This document shows positions 44,901-57,015 of a DNA stretch of 64,000 bases, piece after piece. Where the stretch lies: assembly GCF_001638985.1 (NCBI RefSeq), contig NW_017265144.1, positions 1 to 64,000 on the forward strand. The letters are read 5' to 3'. The DNA is from Phycomyces blakesleeanus NRRL 1555(-). Its lineage: Eukaryota; Mucoromycota; Mucoromycetes; Mucorales; Phycomycetaceae. The position numbers and the translations under genes were made by a program. Every line of letters begins with the position of its first letter. Position 1 is the first letter of the stretch. The notes beneath the pieces were generated by a model. It was given only the letters and a program-made list of their open reading frames with translations, was not told the origin of the DNA and did no database searches.

Positions 44901-46898
44901 AAATGTCGAGACGGCTATCAAAAAGGTTAGACTAAAGGGCATGTGTGTGTGTGTGTGTGTTTTTTTTTAAAAAAAAAGACTTTCTACCCCCTGGTTGCGC
45001 ACGGACATTTTGATTTTTTGTTGATTACTTACTTTGGAATAAGACGGGAATTATGGGTATAGCAGGAAACAAAGGGGCTGTGGGCATTCGGATGGAGTAC
45101 GGAGATACCAGCTTCTGTTTTATTGCTGCACATTTTGCATCTGGTAAATGATACTGCTATTGCTACTGTTATGATTAAAAATTACTAATGAAATTGAATA
45201 CTTTTGTGTATATGTTTGTGATAAAGGCCATTCGAATTATGAAGACAGAAATAACGATTTCCATACCATTAATCAGGGACTCACTTTCCTTAGAGGAAGG
45301 TCCATCAGCAGCCATGAGTAAATATTGTAGATTAGACATATAAAGCGTATGAATTAATCTGGTCTGATCTGATTTTTTTGTAGCAACATTATGTGGATGA
45401 GTGATCTAAACTATCGTGTTGCTCTATCGAATGAAGAAGTAAGTACTTGTGTGTATGGGGTGCCATGTATCTAAGGATATATTAAATAACGTTTTGTTAC
45501 ATAAAATTATAAAGGCCCGGGAATATGTATCTCAGGGAAATTTGGATGCTTTGCTGAGAGCAGATCAGGTAAAGATATATATATATATATATAAAACAGA
45601 CAAAGTCTATATATTATATGTGATAATCATATACTGATTTTATTTTATGGCAACCAGTTACAAAATGAAATGCGTCTGCAAAGAGTGTTTTCTGGATATG
45701 AGGAAGGGCCAATCACCTTTATGCCTACCTACAAATATGATAATGGAACCAACGTCTATGACACTAGGTAATATTATCTACCTTTGTACCTTGGGTATAT
45801 TACACTATATAATTTTGGTTGGAATCTAACTTGGAGTCTTGCTTAGTGAAAAACAGCGTGTCCCGGGTTGGACTGATCGTATTATATTCAAAGGAGATCA
45901 CTTGAAACAGATTCAATATGCCCGTGCAGAGCTCTATACATCAGATCATAGACCAGGTAAGGAAAGAGTTTGATATCGATTCATAGAATAAAGGGAACTA
46001 CAAGTATCTATAGTTGCTGATTTGTTTCATATATTTATGATAGTGCTTGCGTTATTTGAAGCTAATGTAAGTATATGAAAAAAAGGGGGGATACAGCTCA
46101 GGTAACACGGTCTAAAAAAACAGAGGGATTATTTGTGGTACATAGATTGTCACCTTTGATCGAGACGCAAGAGAACGACTCCAAAAAGAACTATACCAAC
46201 AAAGCTTAAGTACAATAAAAGTACCCACAAACCTCCCGAGTCTTCCCAGAAGACGAACACCATCCTTGCCTGTGCGCCCTACACCAACTGTTGTGGATAC
46301 ATTGATCGATGTCAGTTTGGACGAAATTGAAACAAACCAACGCAAGTATTACTATTATTTTTAAGAAAGAAAGACATTTTACCTACTTACAAACTGAATA
46401 TTAACCAAATACATAAATTCTTTTCATCAATAAAGTTCCTCCACCTAGCACAGAATCAAACAAGTGGTGGGAGATCGGAGGAGGTATTATTTAACTACAA
46501 AAAGCATTGATATCTTGTCTTGAATTCATACTAATAATAAAAAACAGAGCTTCCAAAAGCTGATAAGCGACAGGCAACAAAGAAGAATCCGTTTGATGAT
46601 ACACACCCGTCGGGTAAATTTGCGACACAAATAAACAAGATAAATATTAACCATAATCTATTTTCTAGACTTGGCAACCATAAGGCCGACATTAAATTCA
46701 GAGAGCTCATGGATACCTATTAGTCCTGTACCGGCTGCAAATGGGAATGGGATGAACGGTCTATCTAAACCCCAGTTTCCATATATGATGAGTACAGACG
46801 ATGCTCAGCCTAGTCATGACAGTGCTGATCCAGGTGATGCTGCTGCTTTGAGTGTGTCGCATGCATTTGGCTTCTGGAACAACAAACAGGCCACATAG
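41965..46898 (+). CDS. synaptojanin-type phosphoinositide phosphatase (Sac + 5-phosphatase)
   Basis: A 22-exon gene of 1040 aa. Exons: 41965-42193, 42320-42602, 42725-42863, 42953-43111, 43167-43233, 43366-44084, 44163-44239, 44323-44438, 44520-44587, 44652-44677, 44760-44925, 45044-45143, 45227-45317, 45384-45438, 45515-45568, 45658-45767, 45847-45956, 46044-46066, 46146-46345, 46449-46483, 46548-46613, 46669-46898; all phases agree. The N-terminal Sac domain has GHVANFVETE and the C-X5-R catalytic loop NCMDCLDRTN (C426, R432). The inositol polyphosphate 5-phosphatase domain follows from about 560: FTGTYNLNG, FQEIVELSP, MSDLNYR, PGWTDRI and SDHRP. The tail has a Pro-rich segment and an NPF at 956-958, a typical EH-domain ligand. 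Family members (yeast Inp51-53) dephosphorylate PI(4,5)P2 and other phosphoinositides in endocytosis and actin control. The intron after exon 4 begins GC rather than GT. Confidence 0.93.
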
Positions 46899-47294
46899 GA
46901 TAAATAAGCAGCCTTTTACATAGATCACACACAGACACAAAAGAAAGAAAGAAAGAAAGAAAGAAAAAACATATCAAATAAATAGGATACCAATGGAGCC
47001 TATAGCTTACCCCATTTTTTTATATTGAACTCAAAGTTAAACCCACAAAGAAAGCCTAAATAATATATTATAATATAATATAATATAATATAATAATTTA
47101 TATAAAAAGAAAGAAAGAAAGCTGCGTTTTATGTAACAAGGGAAATGGCGGGATATCAACATGCACGGCCTCCCTTCGAAAAAAAAATGAAAGAGAAAAA
47201 AAAAAACATTTGTATAGACAGCAGAGCATTCAATCTCCTTCTTCTTCTTTCTTCTTCCTTCTTCGCCTTATTTTCTCTCTTTCTTTATCCCCCC

Positions 47295-48882
47295 ATGGCA
47301 GCTTCACCCAATAACATTTCTCTTGAGAACCGCCTGGAAGGTTATGTAGGAAACCTCAGTGCTGCACAGACTACTGCACTCAAACAGCTTTGGATCAAAC
47401 TATTTGCTTTATTCAAGCAAGAAGGCCAGCCTTACGTTGTTCCAACCAAGCCAGCCCAACCTGAAACAAAAGCTACGGGTGGCTTCTTTGGGTTTGGTGC
47501 AAAGGTCGAACCCGTCCAAAAGGATGTATTCTTGGGCGCAACTACGGATGAGAAGTGGTTGACTCTTCCTGAAGAAAAGGCCATTGAACTGATTCCGGGT
47601 AGTATGCTTCACAAGACTTTCTGGAATTTGGTCGCCACAGACAACCCCGATGCTTCTCTGTGTCGCTTCTTGCGGGCTCGTAAATGGGACTGCGAAGCTG
47701 CTTACAAGATGTTGATTAATACCTTGCGTTGGCGTCTGGTTATGCGTGTGGATGAGATTGCTTCCCTTGGAGAATCGGGTCTGAGAGATCTGTTGAATAA
47801 ATCTCTGGATGGAATGGGTGACTCGTTTATTAAGCAAGTACATTCTGGAAAGGCTACTTTGGGTGGACCGGATAAGGCTGGCCGTGTTGTCTGGTAAGGC
47901 TCATTACGGGTTATTGTAGATAAAAAAAAAGCCATATGTTTCATAGTAACAGAATGTGAGATTTCCTCGGAAATATATATATACTAGTTTCATAAATGTC
48001 CAGTTGCATCATAAAGAAGAGCAGTCCCTCGAGGTCGTCAAGCTTTTGACCCTCTACATCATGGAAACATCTCGTCTTGCTTGTGGATATCCTATGAACA
48101 ACGCAGGTCTTGTATTCAACCTTGAGAATTTTACTTTGAGCAACATGGTGAGTTTAGTCAGATTTACTGTATATACTTGGGGTTATATAGACTAATAAGA
48201 GCTATATGTGAGAAATCAGGACTTTGAGTTTGTCAAATTCCTGCTTGGATGTCTGGAGGCTTACTATCCTGAAACACTCGGCTCTTGCTACATTCACAAG
48301 GCTCCCTGGGTATTCTCAACTGGTAATAAATATTTACACTGTTATTATTACTTGAAAAAAAAACCAGAAGAAGGGGGATTGATACTAATAAGTTATCTCG
48401 TAGTTTGGGCAATGATTACACCTTTGTTGGATCCCGAAGTGGCTAGCAAGATCGTGTTTACCAAAGATCTCGAAGAGCTCACAAAATATATTGATGTCTC
48501 AAATCTGCCTGTCATCATCACCGGAAACCCCAACCGTAAGACAAAGGACGAAAGCACCAAGGCTGATCCTCCTGCTCCCGGGACCCTCAATCCTCCCCAA
48601 ACACCTGCTGTCGTGGCATTTTTGGGCGCACTAGAAAAATATGAAATTGTTACCAAAGCATGGGCAGAGACCCAGACCGTAGAAAACGATACCGAAGATG
48701 CCATAAGACGTCTGGAAAACGGACGAGCTTATCGTGTTGCTCGTATCAAGGCCGAAAAGGACCTTAGAGGACCTACAATCTATCATGCCAAGGGATTGGT
48801 CAAGGTGACAGATGAAGGCCGACTTATCCTTGACTTTGGCGTTGATAGTTCGGGTCAAATAGATGTTACTGAGTGCGTTTAA
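47295..48882 (+). CDS. Sec14-like CRAL-TRIO lipid transfer protein, CSR1 type
   Basis: Four exons, 47295-47893, 47988-48147, 48220-48322 and 48404-48882, giving 446 aa. I chose MAASPNNISLENRLEGY as start: an upstream ATG at 47145 would add a Lys/Phe/Leu string that is only the CT-rich leader. Residues about 95-150 are the CRAL-TRIO N-terminal helices (SLCRFLRARKWDCEAAYKML). The lipid-binding domain follows: GRVVCFINVQLHH, LVFNLENFTLSNMDFEFVKF, LEAYYPETLGSCYIHKAPW and DPEVASKIVF. This order fits the CSR1/Sfh2 branch of phosphatidylinositol transfer proteins, which have about 400 residues. It is expected to be a peripheral membrane protein in phosphoinositide and sterol homeostasis. It follows the synaptojanin gene in tandem, about 0.4 kb on. 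The last exon might instead be spliced at GTGCGT (48872) to an exon near 48949, giving a slightly longer tail. Confidence 0.88.
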
Positions 48883-48889
48883 AAAAAAA

Positions 48890-49768
48890 GAATTAAATAC
48901 AAGTTATATAAATATTATTAAGCTTTAATTTTTCTTTTGTATCTTAGAAGATCCTGTACAGCCTATACATTTCTCTTTCTCTTACACCATTTGTTAACTC
49001 TCTTCACTTATCAAATATATATATACATCTACGTACATATCTATGTTTCATATATTATAAATGGTCTATATATTCTTCTTCTAATAAATACCAGCACATG
49101 TCCACATGTGAACACTTGTGAAGCAACACAAAAGTTTGATGTTCAGGGCCCACTCATTATTTTCAGGCTCAGTCTACGAACACAATGAGATCCAAGTAAG
49201 AGCCCCAGGAATATTCCCTTTATATATACATATATACATACTTCATCTGTCTTTATTACACTTGTATACATACGGAAGATACAGATCTTAATAATCAAGT
49301 ACAGCAACAAATCGTTGATATTTCTGTGACTGAGAATAATTTCAAAATAAATTAGGTGAATAATATTTTATTTTAGATGTTACAAGAGAAAAATAAATTC
49401 AGACCAGTCAGACTGTACTTTTAGATATACTAGAACTTCTTCTATTTTTTTTTTATTAGACAAGGTATGCTAATAATGTCCAAAATATACTATTACTCTT
49501 ATTTCTGGTAGTAGAGCTTGGTTCTGCTTTATTTATTTACAAGTACTAATAACTAACCCGGAAGAGTAACGATACATAGAATTTTGAAATTATAAAAAAT
49601 CAAAGGGTTACTGAAGTAATCCTGCTTTAGATATATCTTTGTGCGTTGTTATTTTCGGTAGACTACGGTCAATATCAGAGAGAATATTATTAGGATAGAA
49701 TAGAGTATCCTAAAAAAATGAGTTGATAACGAGAACTCCAAGTGTTTTGTTGAATACATGAAAATACT
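48890..49768. other. intergenic
   Basis: The 3' region of the Sec14-like gene followed by AT-rich sequence. A short open piece at 49095-49188 (TCPHVNTCEATQKFDVQGPL) reads a little like protein and could be an alternative last exon, but nothing supports it. Confidence 0.4.
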
Positions 49769-50110
49769 TTGTGCGGACAGACTAAAAGTTCAAAAAAAAA
49801 GGGCAAAAAAAGGATAAAACAAGTTCAGGATGAACTTAGTCAATCAGACTAATTTATGACTGTCCACACCTTTTTTTTTATAAAAAATAATAATAATATC
49901 AAAATTATGCTAGATGGTGCCTCTGTTATTAATGAGAATCTTTTATTGCAAGTTATCCTAGACATTGTACCCTATAGCACATAGTTTTGATCAAAGATAT
50001 GCTCTTCTTCTCAACCTAAATGGCAATGGAAGAAGACTAGCCAATTTGAGTCGATTAAAAACTTTGTTCTTTTTTTGCCTTTTTTTGAACTTTTAGTCTT
50101 TCCATACCAA
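49769..50110. mobile_element. MITE-like element, copy B (complete)
   Basis: About 340 bp with terminal inverted repeats. The left end starts TTGTGCGGACAGACTAAAAG, then TTCAAAAAAAAAGGGCAAAA. The right end reads GCCTTTTTTTGAACTTTTAG, then TCTTTCCATACCA, the inverted counterpart. An internal GACTGTCCACACC 100 bp from the left end is another inverted copy of the terminus, so the element looks nested. Copies A (9.75 kb) and C (41.7 kb) share it. It has no ORF. Confidence 0.75.
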
Positions 50111-51530
50111 CTGTTAGCATTGGTGACATGGTTATAAGCATAAAATTGGTATAAAATAATCCTAAATATTTTAATAGTATACTAGATCTCCAAATCATAG
50201 ATAGTACAAAACAAAGTCAAAAGGATTTAGTCATTTATTTTCTTTAAAAAAAAAACACACACACACACATATCAAAGTGCAATATTATATGTGAAATCCA
50301 ATTATTTAATTTTCATTTGCCGTTCTTTTTTTGCTACTTTTTTGTAGCACATAAAAAATAGGCCGTTTAGTACGATTTTTTTCTAAAGTAAGCTTCTAAT
50401 CCCGAAGTCATAAAATTTTTCTTTTTTGATTATACGACATTAGGAGAAATACATTTTTGAAACACCGCCGCATTTTTTTTTGTGTAGGAAAATTGCTAGC
50501 CTCACAAAAATGCCACGCTCCCAGGTGTTTTAAATTACTAAAAACAGCTTAGACCGTTTGAGTTCCAAACATGCTCTACAATCTACCAAAAAGACTGGGC
50601 ATTTGAAATTTAAATTAATTATTTTATTTTACTTTACTTTTTTGCTTTTTTATAAGCTTTCAATTAGTTTTTGATTTTTTATTATTATTTTATAACAAGT
50701 AATTGACCCTCTTATTCCAACTATAATTTTATTTAAATATTATACTGTATTGCAATTAAGGTATTTGTGATTGATTTTGGATTAGTATCTCAATTTTATA
50801 AAAAATAGATACTGTGAGAGTGTTATCTATTAAAAAAAATTAAAAAAATATACGAGATGTTCGGAACTAATCTTGGGTTAGTATCTTAAGATTAGAAAAA
50901 GTAGATACTGTGAGAATGGTATTTATTAAAGATAGAATAATATGTTTATATATATATCAATCGATAAAGACGCTCTTTTTCTTACTATTCAATTTGCCTC
51001 TCTTAATATTTGTACCTCCGCTGTGCCACGTCTGGCGCACAAAACCTACCCACACACACACAGAATCTACCCAGGTACACAGAAATCCACCCACACACAC
51101 ATAAATCTACCTACACACACATATCTTTTTTGTGATGAATTTATAGACCTATACAAAGAATAAATTAATAAATAATTACCATACTTTTTGAAAGTAGAGC
51201 TCCCCCCCCCCTCGCTCCCCTTAAGTTTTATGTAACTCTTTGCTATGAAAAGTTTAGTTACTATATATTACAGTTAATATGTAAAAATAAGTCGAGCAGT
51301 TTATTGAATGGATAGTAGACTTTAAGTGATGTGGTTATAAAATGGTAAGAAGATTTGCAGAAAATTTAAAGGCAAAGTCTATGTTACGTGCTTATATTCC
51401 AACTTTTTAAAGATATAGATTTAACACATTACTTATTCCGGCCTACGAGAGTTTCAACATTATGATATAAAGTATATATATATATACTTCACAGAGACAT
51501 GAATTTAGTAAAATTCGAATTAAATATAGA
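50111..51530. other. intergenic, AT-rich, with simple repeats
   Basis: (CA)n at about 50253-50269, CCCACACACA-type repeats at 51050-51120 and a C-run at 51203-51212. No gene is supported. Confidence 0.5.
50772..50935. repeat. tandemly duplicated hairpin sequence
   Basis: Two copies about 95 bp apart of a unit reading TTGG(A/G)TTAGTATCT...TAGATACTGTGAGA, each a small palindrome (AGTATCT/AGATACT). The GAGAGTGTTATCTATTA part matches the centre of the 5.5 kb foldback element, so these are probably derived from that family. Confidence 0.55.
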
Positions 51531-52142
51531 CTGGATTAATAGATCCAGAAAAAAGAAATGACACTGCCGCACATCATTTCACACAACTAAATTTATCAAT
51601 TACTTCTTGGACATTTGAAGCTCTCCGAATATCAGTAAATCATCAAGATCTTCAAGATGTACAAATCACACACTTTCCAAAAAAAAAAGGTTTTTTATTT
51701 TATTTTATCTAACCTAGGAAGCAGATATATATATATATATCCCTTATGAAAAAGTGGTACAATTTGATAACTGTGTTAGAAGCAATTACAATAATCGTCT
51801 GAGGAAAAGAATCGTTTCCCTCCTACGAGGATATCCGTTAGATTTTGTTTCAAGTATAGCTTTCCGTGAACTAGTACATGCTTGGATACGCAAGTAAAGT
51901 GATGTCTAGCTCTGTATATAGACAAAATTTCTGCAATACGATACGTTAGCTGGTAGGCGGGTGATTGAGTTATGGTTGGTAAATTGATGTTTCAAAATAT
52001 GCTCTTGGTATAAAACGTCTTTAAACAGAGATTCCCCTGTTATATCATGCATGACTAAATCGGGGAGCGGGGGTTTTCGAATCTTAGCAGAAGCTTTTGT
52101 TGAGTTGTCCAATTTATACTTAAACTGTATTGCCGATACCAA
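51531..52142. other. possible coding fossil
   Basis: Several stretches read like protein without a consistent frame. Plus 51531-51690 reads IDPEKRNDTAAHHFTQLNLS, plus 51757-51897 reads RSNYNNRLRKRIVSLLRGYP, and minus 52142-51906 contains IRKPPLPDLVMHDITGESLF. I recognise no family, and the pieces are not all on one strand. They probably represent a decayed gene or transposon. Confidence 0.25.
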
Positions 52143-52149
52143 AAAATAA

Positions 52150-53608
52150 TAATAAGATAATAAAGAAAATAGATAAGAAAACAGATTGGTATCTCACAGA
52201 TATTGTAGTAAACCTCCTTAGATATTAAACCTGATGTGGGATATAATCAAAACGTAATATTTTAAGCCTTTTTTTATTTATATATCTGTAGTGCAGAGGA
52301 ATTCATATTTTAAAATGTAATTAGCTTAAATGTTCCAAGTAGGGTGTTATATTGCTCCTCTTGACTTTTTTTTGATAGGTCTATAATAAAGGTGAAAATT
52401 TATGCTAAGATTGTTAAATTTTTATGTGTGTATGTTAGGTATTCTTCTTTTATGTTGAATATCGATTATGTGTGGTGTAATATAATCAAAATTATGCTCT
52501 ATAATATGACTATGCAAGTCTGTACGTTAAATGTCTCAGTAATAATACACCTTGCTTTATGTGGGAATACGCACTTTTTGTGTGTGGGTACGAATATCAG
52601 AGCACTATATAATTAACCTGTCAATTAAAAGAAACACACTTATATTATTTACTCGCATACATTGTGTAGTATGATATTAAACCAATACTATTTAGTATGA
52701 TGAGCACTCTTCAAAATTGTGAAAAAGTGTAAAGAATATTCTTTAGTTTGTGGAGGGCAATATCCTGTGACGTTATAATAGCAAAATTATATGTACATAC
52801 ATACTTAAAGCACTCGCCTTTTCAGAGATATGTATGCAAGAAATACACTTTTACTTTGGTGCTGGTCACTTGAAAGACATATATGTTATATTTTATTGAA
52901 GAGAAAAAAGCTCAAAGTATAAAGCTCTTCGCGGTTGTAACAAGGAGAATTATTGATATTCGTCTTTTATTTTGGACGGTCATAACTTAATGGGTCTTCT
53001 AAGCTGAACTCCTCAATCAAAGAAAATAGAGCTTATTATTTTTATTATCCACAATTTGGGCATCGAGGAATCTTATACTCAGCTCAAAGATAGCGAACTA
53101 GAACAAAGAAATATGAAAATGCTCATCAATCCCCCCCCCCCCCCTTTTTTTTTAACATCAATGTCATATTGATCGCAGGGGTATTTGATATCATAGCAAA
53201 CCAAAATATTACAAAGGTTCAGAAAGTCTTTTTTTTATGAAACTACTATTTTTTCAATTTTTTCTTAGCATACAATTTTAATAGAAGACTACATTAGATT
53301 ATCCCTCCAAAGGCTTTAGAAAAACAGGCATAGACCAAGAATGTATTATAGTGCTTGATTCTTACTATTCAATCCCTTGAATCTTATTTTAGCCACATTA
53401 ACTTGGGTAACAATGGCCTGACTTAAAGATAGTGTGCAGCGTCCGTGATCAATAGTTATCTTTTTATTATTTTCGTAGAATACCTAATAATATAACTGCT
53501 AATGAGTGTCTATATACTGAGACAACCAAAAGCAAAAGTATATATAAAGAGAAATAAGTATGTAGTTATCCAATCTTATAAAAAGTAATACCTTTACACA
53601 TCAATTAA
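52150..53608. other. intergenic
   Basis: No gene is supported. A notable homopolymer junction of fourteen C followed by nine T lies at 53131-53153. The 74-codon plus ORF at 52392-52616 looks random. Confidence 0.5.
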
Positions 53609-55540
53609 ATGTCTCTTTTCGCCAAAAATAACACCGAAACCATCAATACTTTTGATACCGAAAATTTACAAGATAAATCCAGCGATGCACCAAAGGTAAT
53701 GTCAAAGCAATAATTTAATAATGTTTAATATACCAATCTTATATGTTTCTTTATTTATAACTTATAGATCTTTAATACTGAAGTGCCCTTTGTAAATATT
53801 CTGCACATTCACTCTTTATTTATCACCAAATATTCTGACGTTATTTTATCTTTTTTTGTTCTATAAAAAATACTACTACTACTACTACTACTACAGGATC
53901 ATATCATCAGCAGAAAGGTTAAAAGCTCACGGCACATAATTCTAAACCAGCCTGAGATCTTAAACGCAATTGGGTTTCTTGAAGTACAATACTTAAAGCA
54001 TTTCATCAAAGTACGTATACAATTGTAAATTGAAAGAAGAGAGAGAGAAAATCATGAATGCTAGTCATAATAGTGAATGCTTATAAATTTATAATAGGCC
54101 GCAGAAAACTCCCCATCTGTAAATACTGTTATTGTTAAAGGCACCGGGCGTGCCTTTTCTTCTGGTGGAGATGTTTTATGTAAGTGCTATCGATAGATTT
54201 AATGAAGAACTTTTTTTTCTTAACTTATGTTTATAGCACTCTATAAGAGTATTTACATACCCAACAACATACATGGCTATAAGAAAGCCTGGGACATTTG
54301 GAACATAATAGCCAGCATGAAGAAGCCATATGTGGCAATTATGGATGGATTTTCCAGTAAGTAGAATTAATGCTCTATTTTTAAAATACCCACCAACGTT
54401 CTTATGGATCTTTTATTGTACTAGTTGGCACAGGTGCGGGTCTTGCTGCTCATGGTTCGTTCAGAGTAGCCACAGAGAAAACTGTATTTTCTATGCCAGA
54501 AGCAGCTTTTGGTTTTGTGTCTGATGCTGGATCAAGCTTCTTCCTTAACCAACTGGACAACATGATTGGAACTTATATTGCTCTTACTGCTCAGTACCTT
54601 AAGGGCGCCGATGTTTTGTAAGCAAAAGAAGAATAAGAAGTAGAAGTAGATGAAAAAGACGGTTTTGCACCCATGAGATTATCGCAATTTATCTCACACA
54701 TCAATTAGTTTTTCAGGGATTGCTACCCACTATGTTCCTAGCCACCGTTTAGGAGCCATGGAGTATCGTATCTCCCAATTGGATGTAGTCGACCATGATG
54801 AAGTAGACAGTATTATCGAAGAATTCTCGGCAGATCCGGGGACACAGTATCGCCATACTCTCAAAGGCAATGTTGTCAAGACAATCAAAAAGTATTTATC
54901 TTTGTCAGTGAAACCTCATGATACATTATTAATCTGTAAATTATCTAGCTGCTTTAAATACAATACAGTCGAAGAGATTCTGGAGGCGCTCGATAAAGAT
55001 GGTTCAGATTTTGCTTTAAAGACTAAAACAGAGATGTTGAAACTTTCACCCACGTCTCTCAAAGCAAATCTTGAATTGATAAGACGCGCATCAAAATCAA
55101 GTTTCGCTAGCTGCATGGAAAGTGAGTCCCGGGCAGCGATGAACAAACTACTGTGTCCGGATTTCAAGGAAGGTGTCGACGCTCGTTTTGTTAAACATAC
55201 TCAGCCACGGTGGAATCCTTCTACACTAAACGCAGTTGACATTGACTATGTTCGGTCAGAGATTTTAGATAAACAGAATGTTTATACAGCCAAAATATTC
55301 CATGAAAACGCCTTTCACGCCTATCCGTACTGGAAGTATGGGCTTCCTTCTGATAAAGATGTGCAGAAAATCATCCAGAATCCTGAAACGGCTTTCTATA
55401 ACTATTATCAAGTGGTCAGTTACTTTTTACAAAAAAGTAACTATAAATTTGGAGTTTTGGAAAAGGTTATCGATATCTTGGACCGCAACACTAGATCTGG
55501 AGACAAAAGCTTGGCAGGCAAAATAGAATGGATTGAATAG
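53609..55540 (+). CDS. 3-hydroxyisobutyryl-CoA hydrolase family protein (EHD3/HIBCH-like)
   Basis: Seven exons, 53609-53695, 53768-53791, 53897-54010, 54098-54179, 54237-54356, 54425-54617 and 54709-55540, all phases agreeing, 483 aa. Crotonase fold: HIILNQPEILNAI, RAFSSGGDV (D100), MDGFSIGTGAGLAAHG, FRVATEKTVFSMPEAAFGF (E168), SDAGSSFFL and GIATHYVPSHRLGAMEYRIS; the C-terminal part has the HIBCH-specific QPRWNPSTL. The enzyme hydrolyses 3-hydroxyisobutyryl-CoA in valine catabolism, normally in mitochondria. The usual PDVG after the catalytic Glu is SDAG here, and AGGD is SGGD, so activity is not certain. The N-terminus has no clear targeting helix. The long C-terminal extension with YGLPSDKDV also fits the mitoribosomal (mS47/Ehd3) branch. 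The second exon is only 24 nt. Confidence 0.87.
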
Positions 55541-56478
55541 CTTTTAATATATATATTTAAACGCACTATTATTGACACATATACTGCTTTAAAATATATA
55601 CTTGTTTTATACTTTCTACCAATATATTAATTATGTTCAACTAAATAAATTACAAATCCCTTATCTTTATCTTTCTGGTTTTCGATAATTTTTTCTAATT
55701 TTTAAAGCAAACATTATATCAAAGCAACTGACTAAAATAGCATATGCTTGGATAAGTCTGGTACTCCAGGATCAGTAAGATAGTCTGGTATTTGATTCAA
55801 TCCCAAATATTTCTATCAATAACCGATTTGTAAGAAAACACAAATATGCGATTATCTATAAAAATTAAAAGATAAAAAAGTAAGTTTTATGCAAGAACAT
55901 TTTCTAGAATCATCTTTGAAAATACCCTTGAAATCGATCTCTAAATCGTCATTTCTTCAATAGTCCTAGTAAGAAAAAAAAATTAGGCAACCATCTTGTG
56001 AAGAACATTTGGCTATATATTAAAGATTTTTATTAGTATACTGTAGATACGTGAAATAGTGTGATTAGCAAAACAGTATACATTACTCATGATTAGTATC
56101 TCAAAATAATTTACATGTTGATTTCAGTGGTATTAATTTACTGACTAACATGTAAATTATGCAAAAATGATCATTAATCATGGTGTTTTATTTAATAATT
56201 TCTTAAAAAAATAACATGGGTTGCTATCATGCTTATTATAAGTTATAGGTCAGATGTGAAATACCTGGAACTAGTGCCATTTAAGCATTATTTCCTTCTG
56301 CAGTAAGACCAAATAATTCTAGCTAAACAAATTTGATAATAAAAATCGTATATCTTTTTGGATAATATGGGGCAAGTACTTATCCTCAAGAGATGTCCAA
56401 AGAACAGACCTTTTTCTTAGTTTGAAAGAACATTTTTGATTTCGTGCTTGTGACACACTATATACAGGCTTTATTATT
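55541..56478. other. intergenic between convergent genes
   Basis: The plus-strand hydrolase gene and the minus-strand FUN14 gene converge here. The sequence is AT-rich and contains a small inverted pair, TTTACATGTTGA and ACATGTAAATTATG, near 56110 and 56150. No gene is seen. Confidence 0.5.
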
Positions 56479-57015
56479 TTATCCGTAACGAATACCTGCA
56501 TAGAAACCAACTAAAAATGTTGACTTGAATTGAAGATTATGTGTCAAGAAGCCTATAAACTTATTCCACTTGGAAGACAGATCCTTTACAGTGACACGAC
56601 CATCCTTATCCACATCAAATCCCTTCTTATAGCCACCCTCTAAGCGATCCCAGTGAACAGTAATAAATCCATTATAAGATAAGTACTAGAAAATTCAGTA
56701 ACAAATTGCGATTAGTTTTATTTCATTTTTCAAAGAAGTCTATCTCTGTTTTCTAATTCTCGTGCTTACCTGCAAAAACACAAACCCGGTACCGATTGCC
56801 AGGGCAACCAGTTTACCAGCTTGCTTCACCAAATATCCAACACAAACACCAAGGACAGTGCCAAAGGCAATTTCACCTTTGTGAATAAGTTTCTTGTTGC
56901 TTTTGGTTGTTATGCCAGCTTCTTGTTGAAGAGCATCAAGAGCATCGGCTGCTGAACCTATACCGACATTTTGGGTTGCAAATCCTATTTTTCTGAGATA
57001 ATAAGTCATAGTCAT
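56479..57015 (-). CDS. FUN14 domain protein
   Basis: Two exons on the minus strand, 57015-56770 and 56685-56479, with an 84-bp intron (GTAAGC...CTAG, phase 0), 150 aa. The FUN14 fold is clear: GEIAFGTVLGVCVGYLVKQA, GKLVALAIGTGFVFLQ, then after the junction YLSYNGFITVHWDRLEGGYK and the end FLVGFYAGIRYG. Family members are integral proteins of the outer mitochondrial membrane; animal FUNDC1 is a mitophagy receptor. This protein lacks an obvious YxxL LC3 motif in its short N-terminus. Before the last helix is an EF-hand-like loop, DVDKDGRVTVKDL (from residue 106), also seen in other fungal and plant members. Its start is a close pair of ATGs (MTM); the first is used. Confidence 0.9.

Noticed and set aside
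46436..46448. Alternative acceptor for the synaptojanin tail at 46436
   Set aside because: Joined to the best donor at 46345 it gives a stop within four codons; the acceptor at 46448 keeps the frame.
47145..47294. Upstream ATG of the Sec14-like gene
   Set aside because: It adds a Lys-run and a Leu/Phe/Ser string from a CT-rich leader; family similarity begins only after the ATG at 47295.
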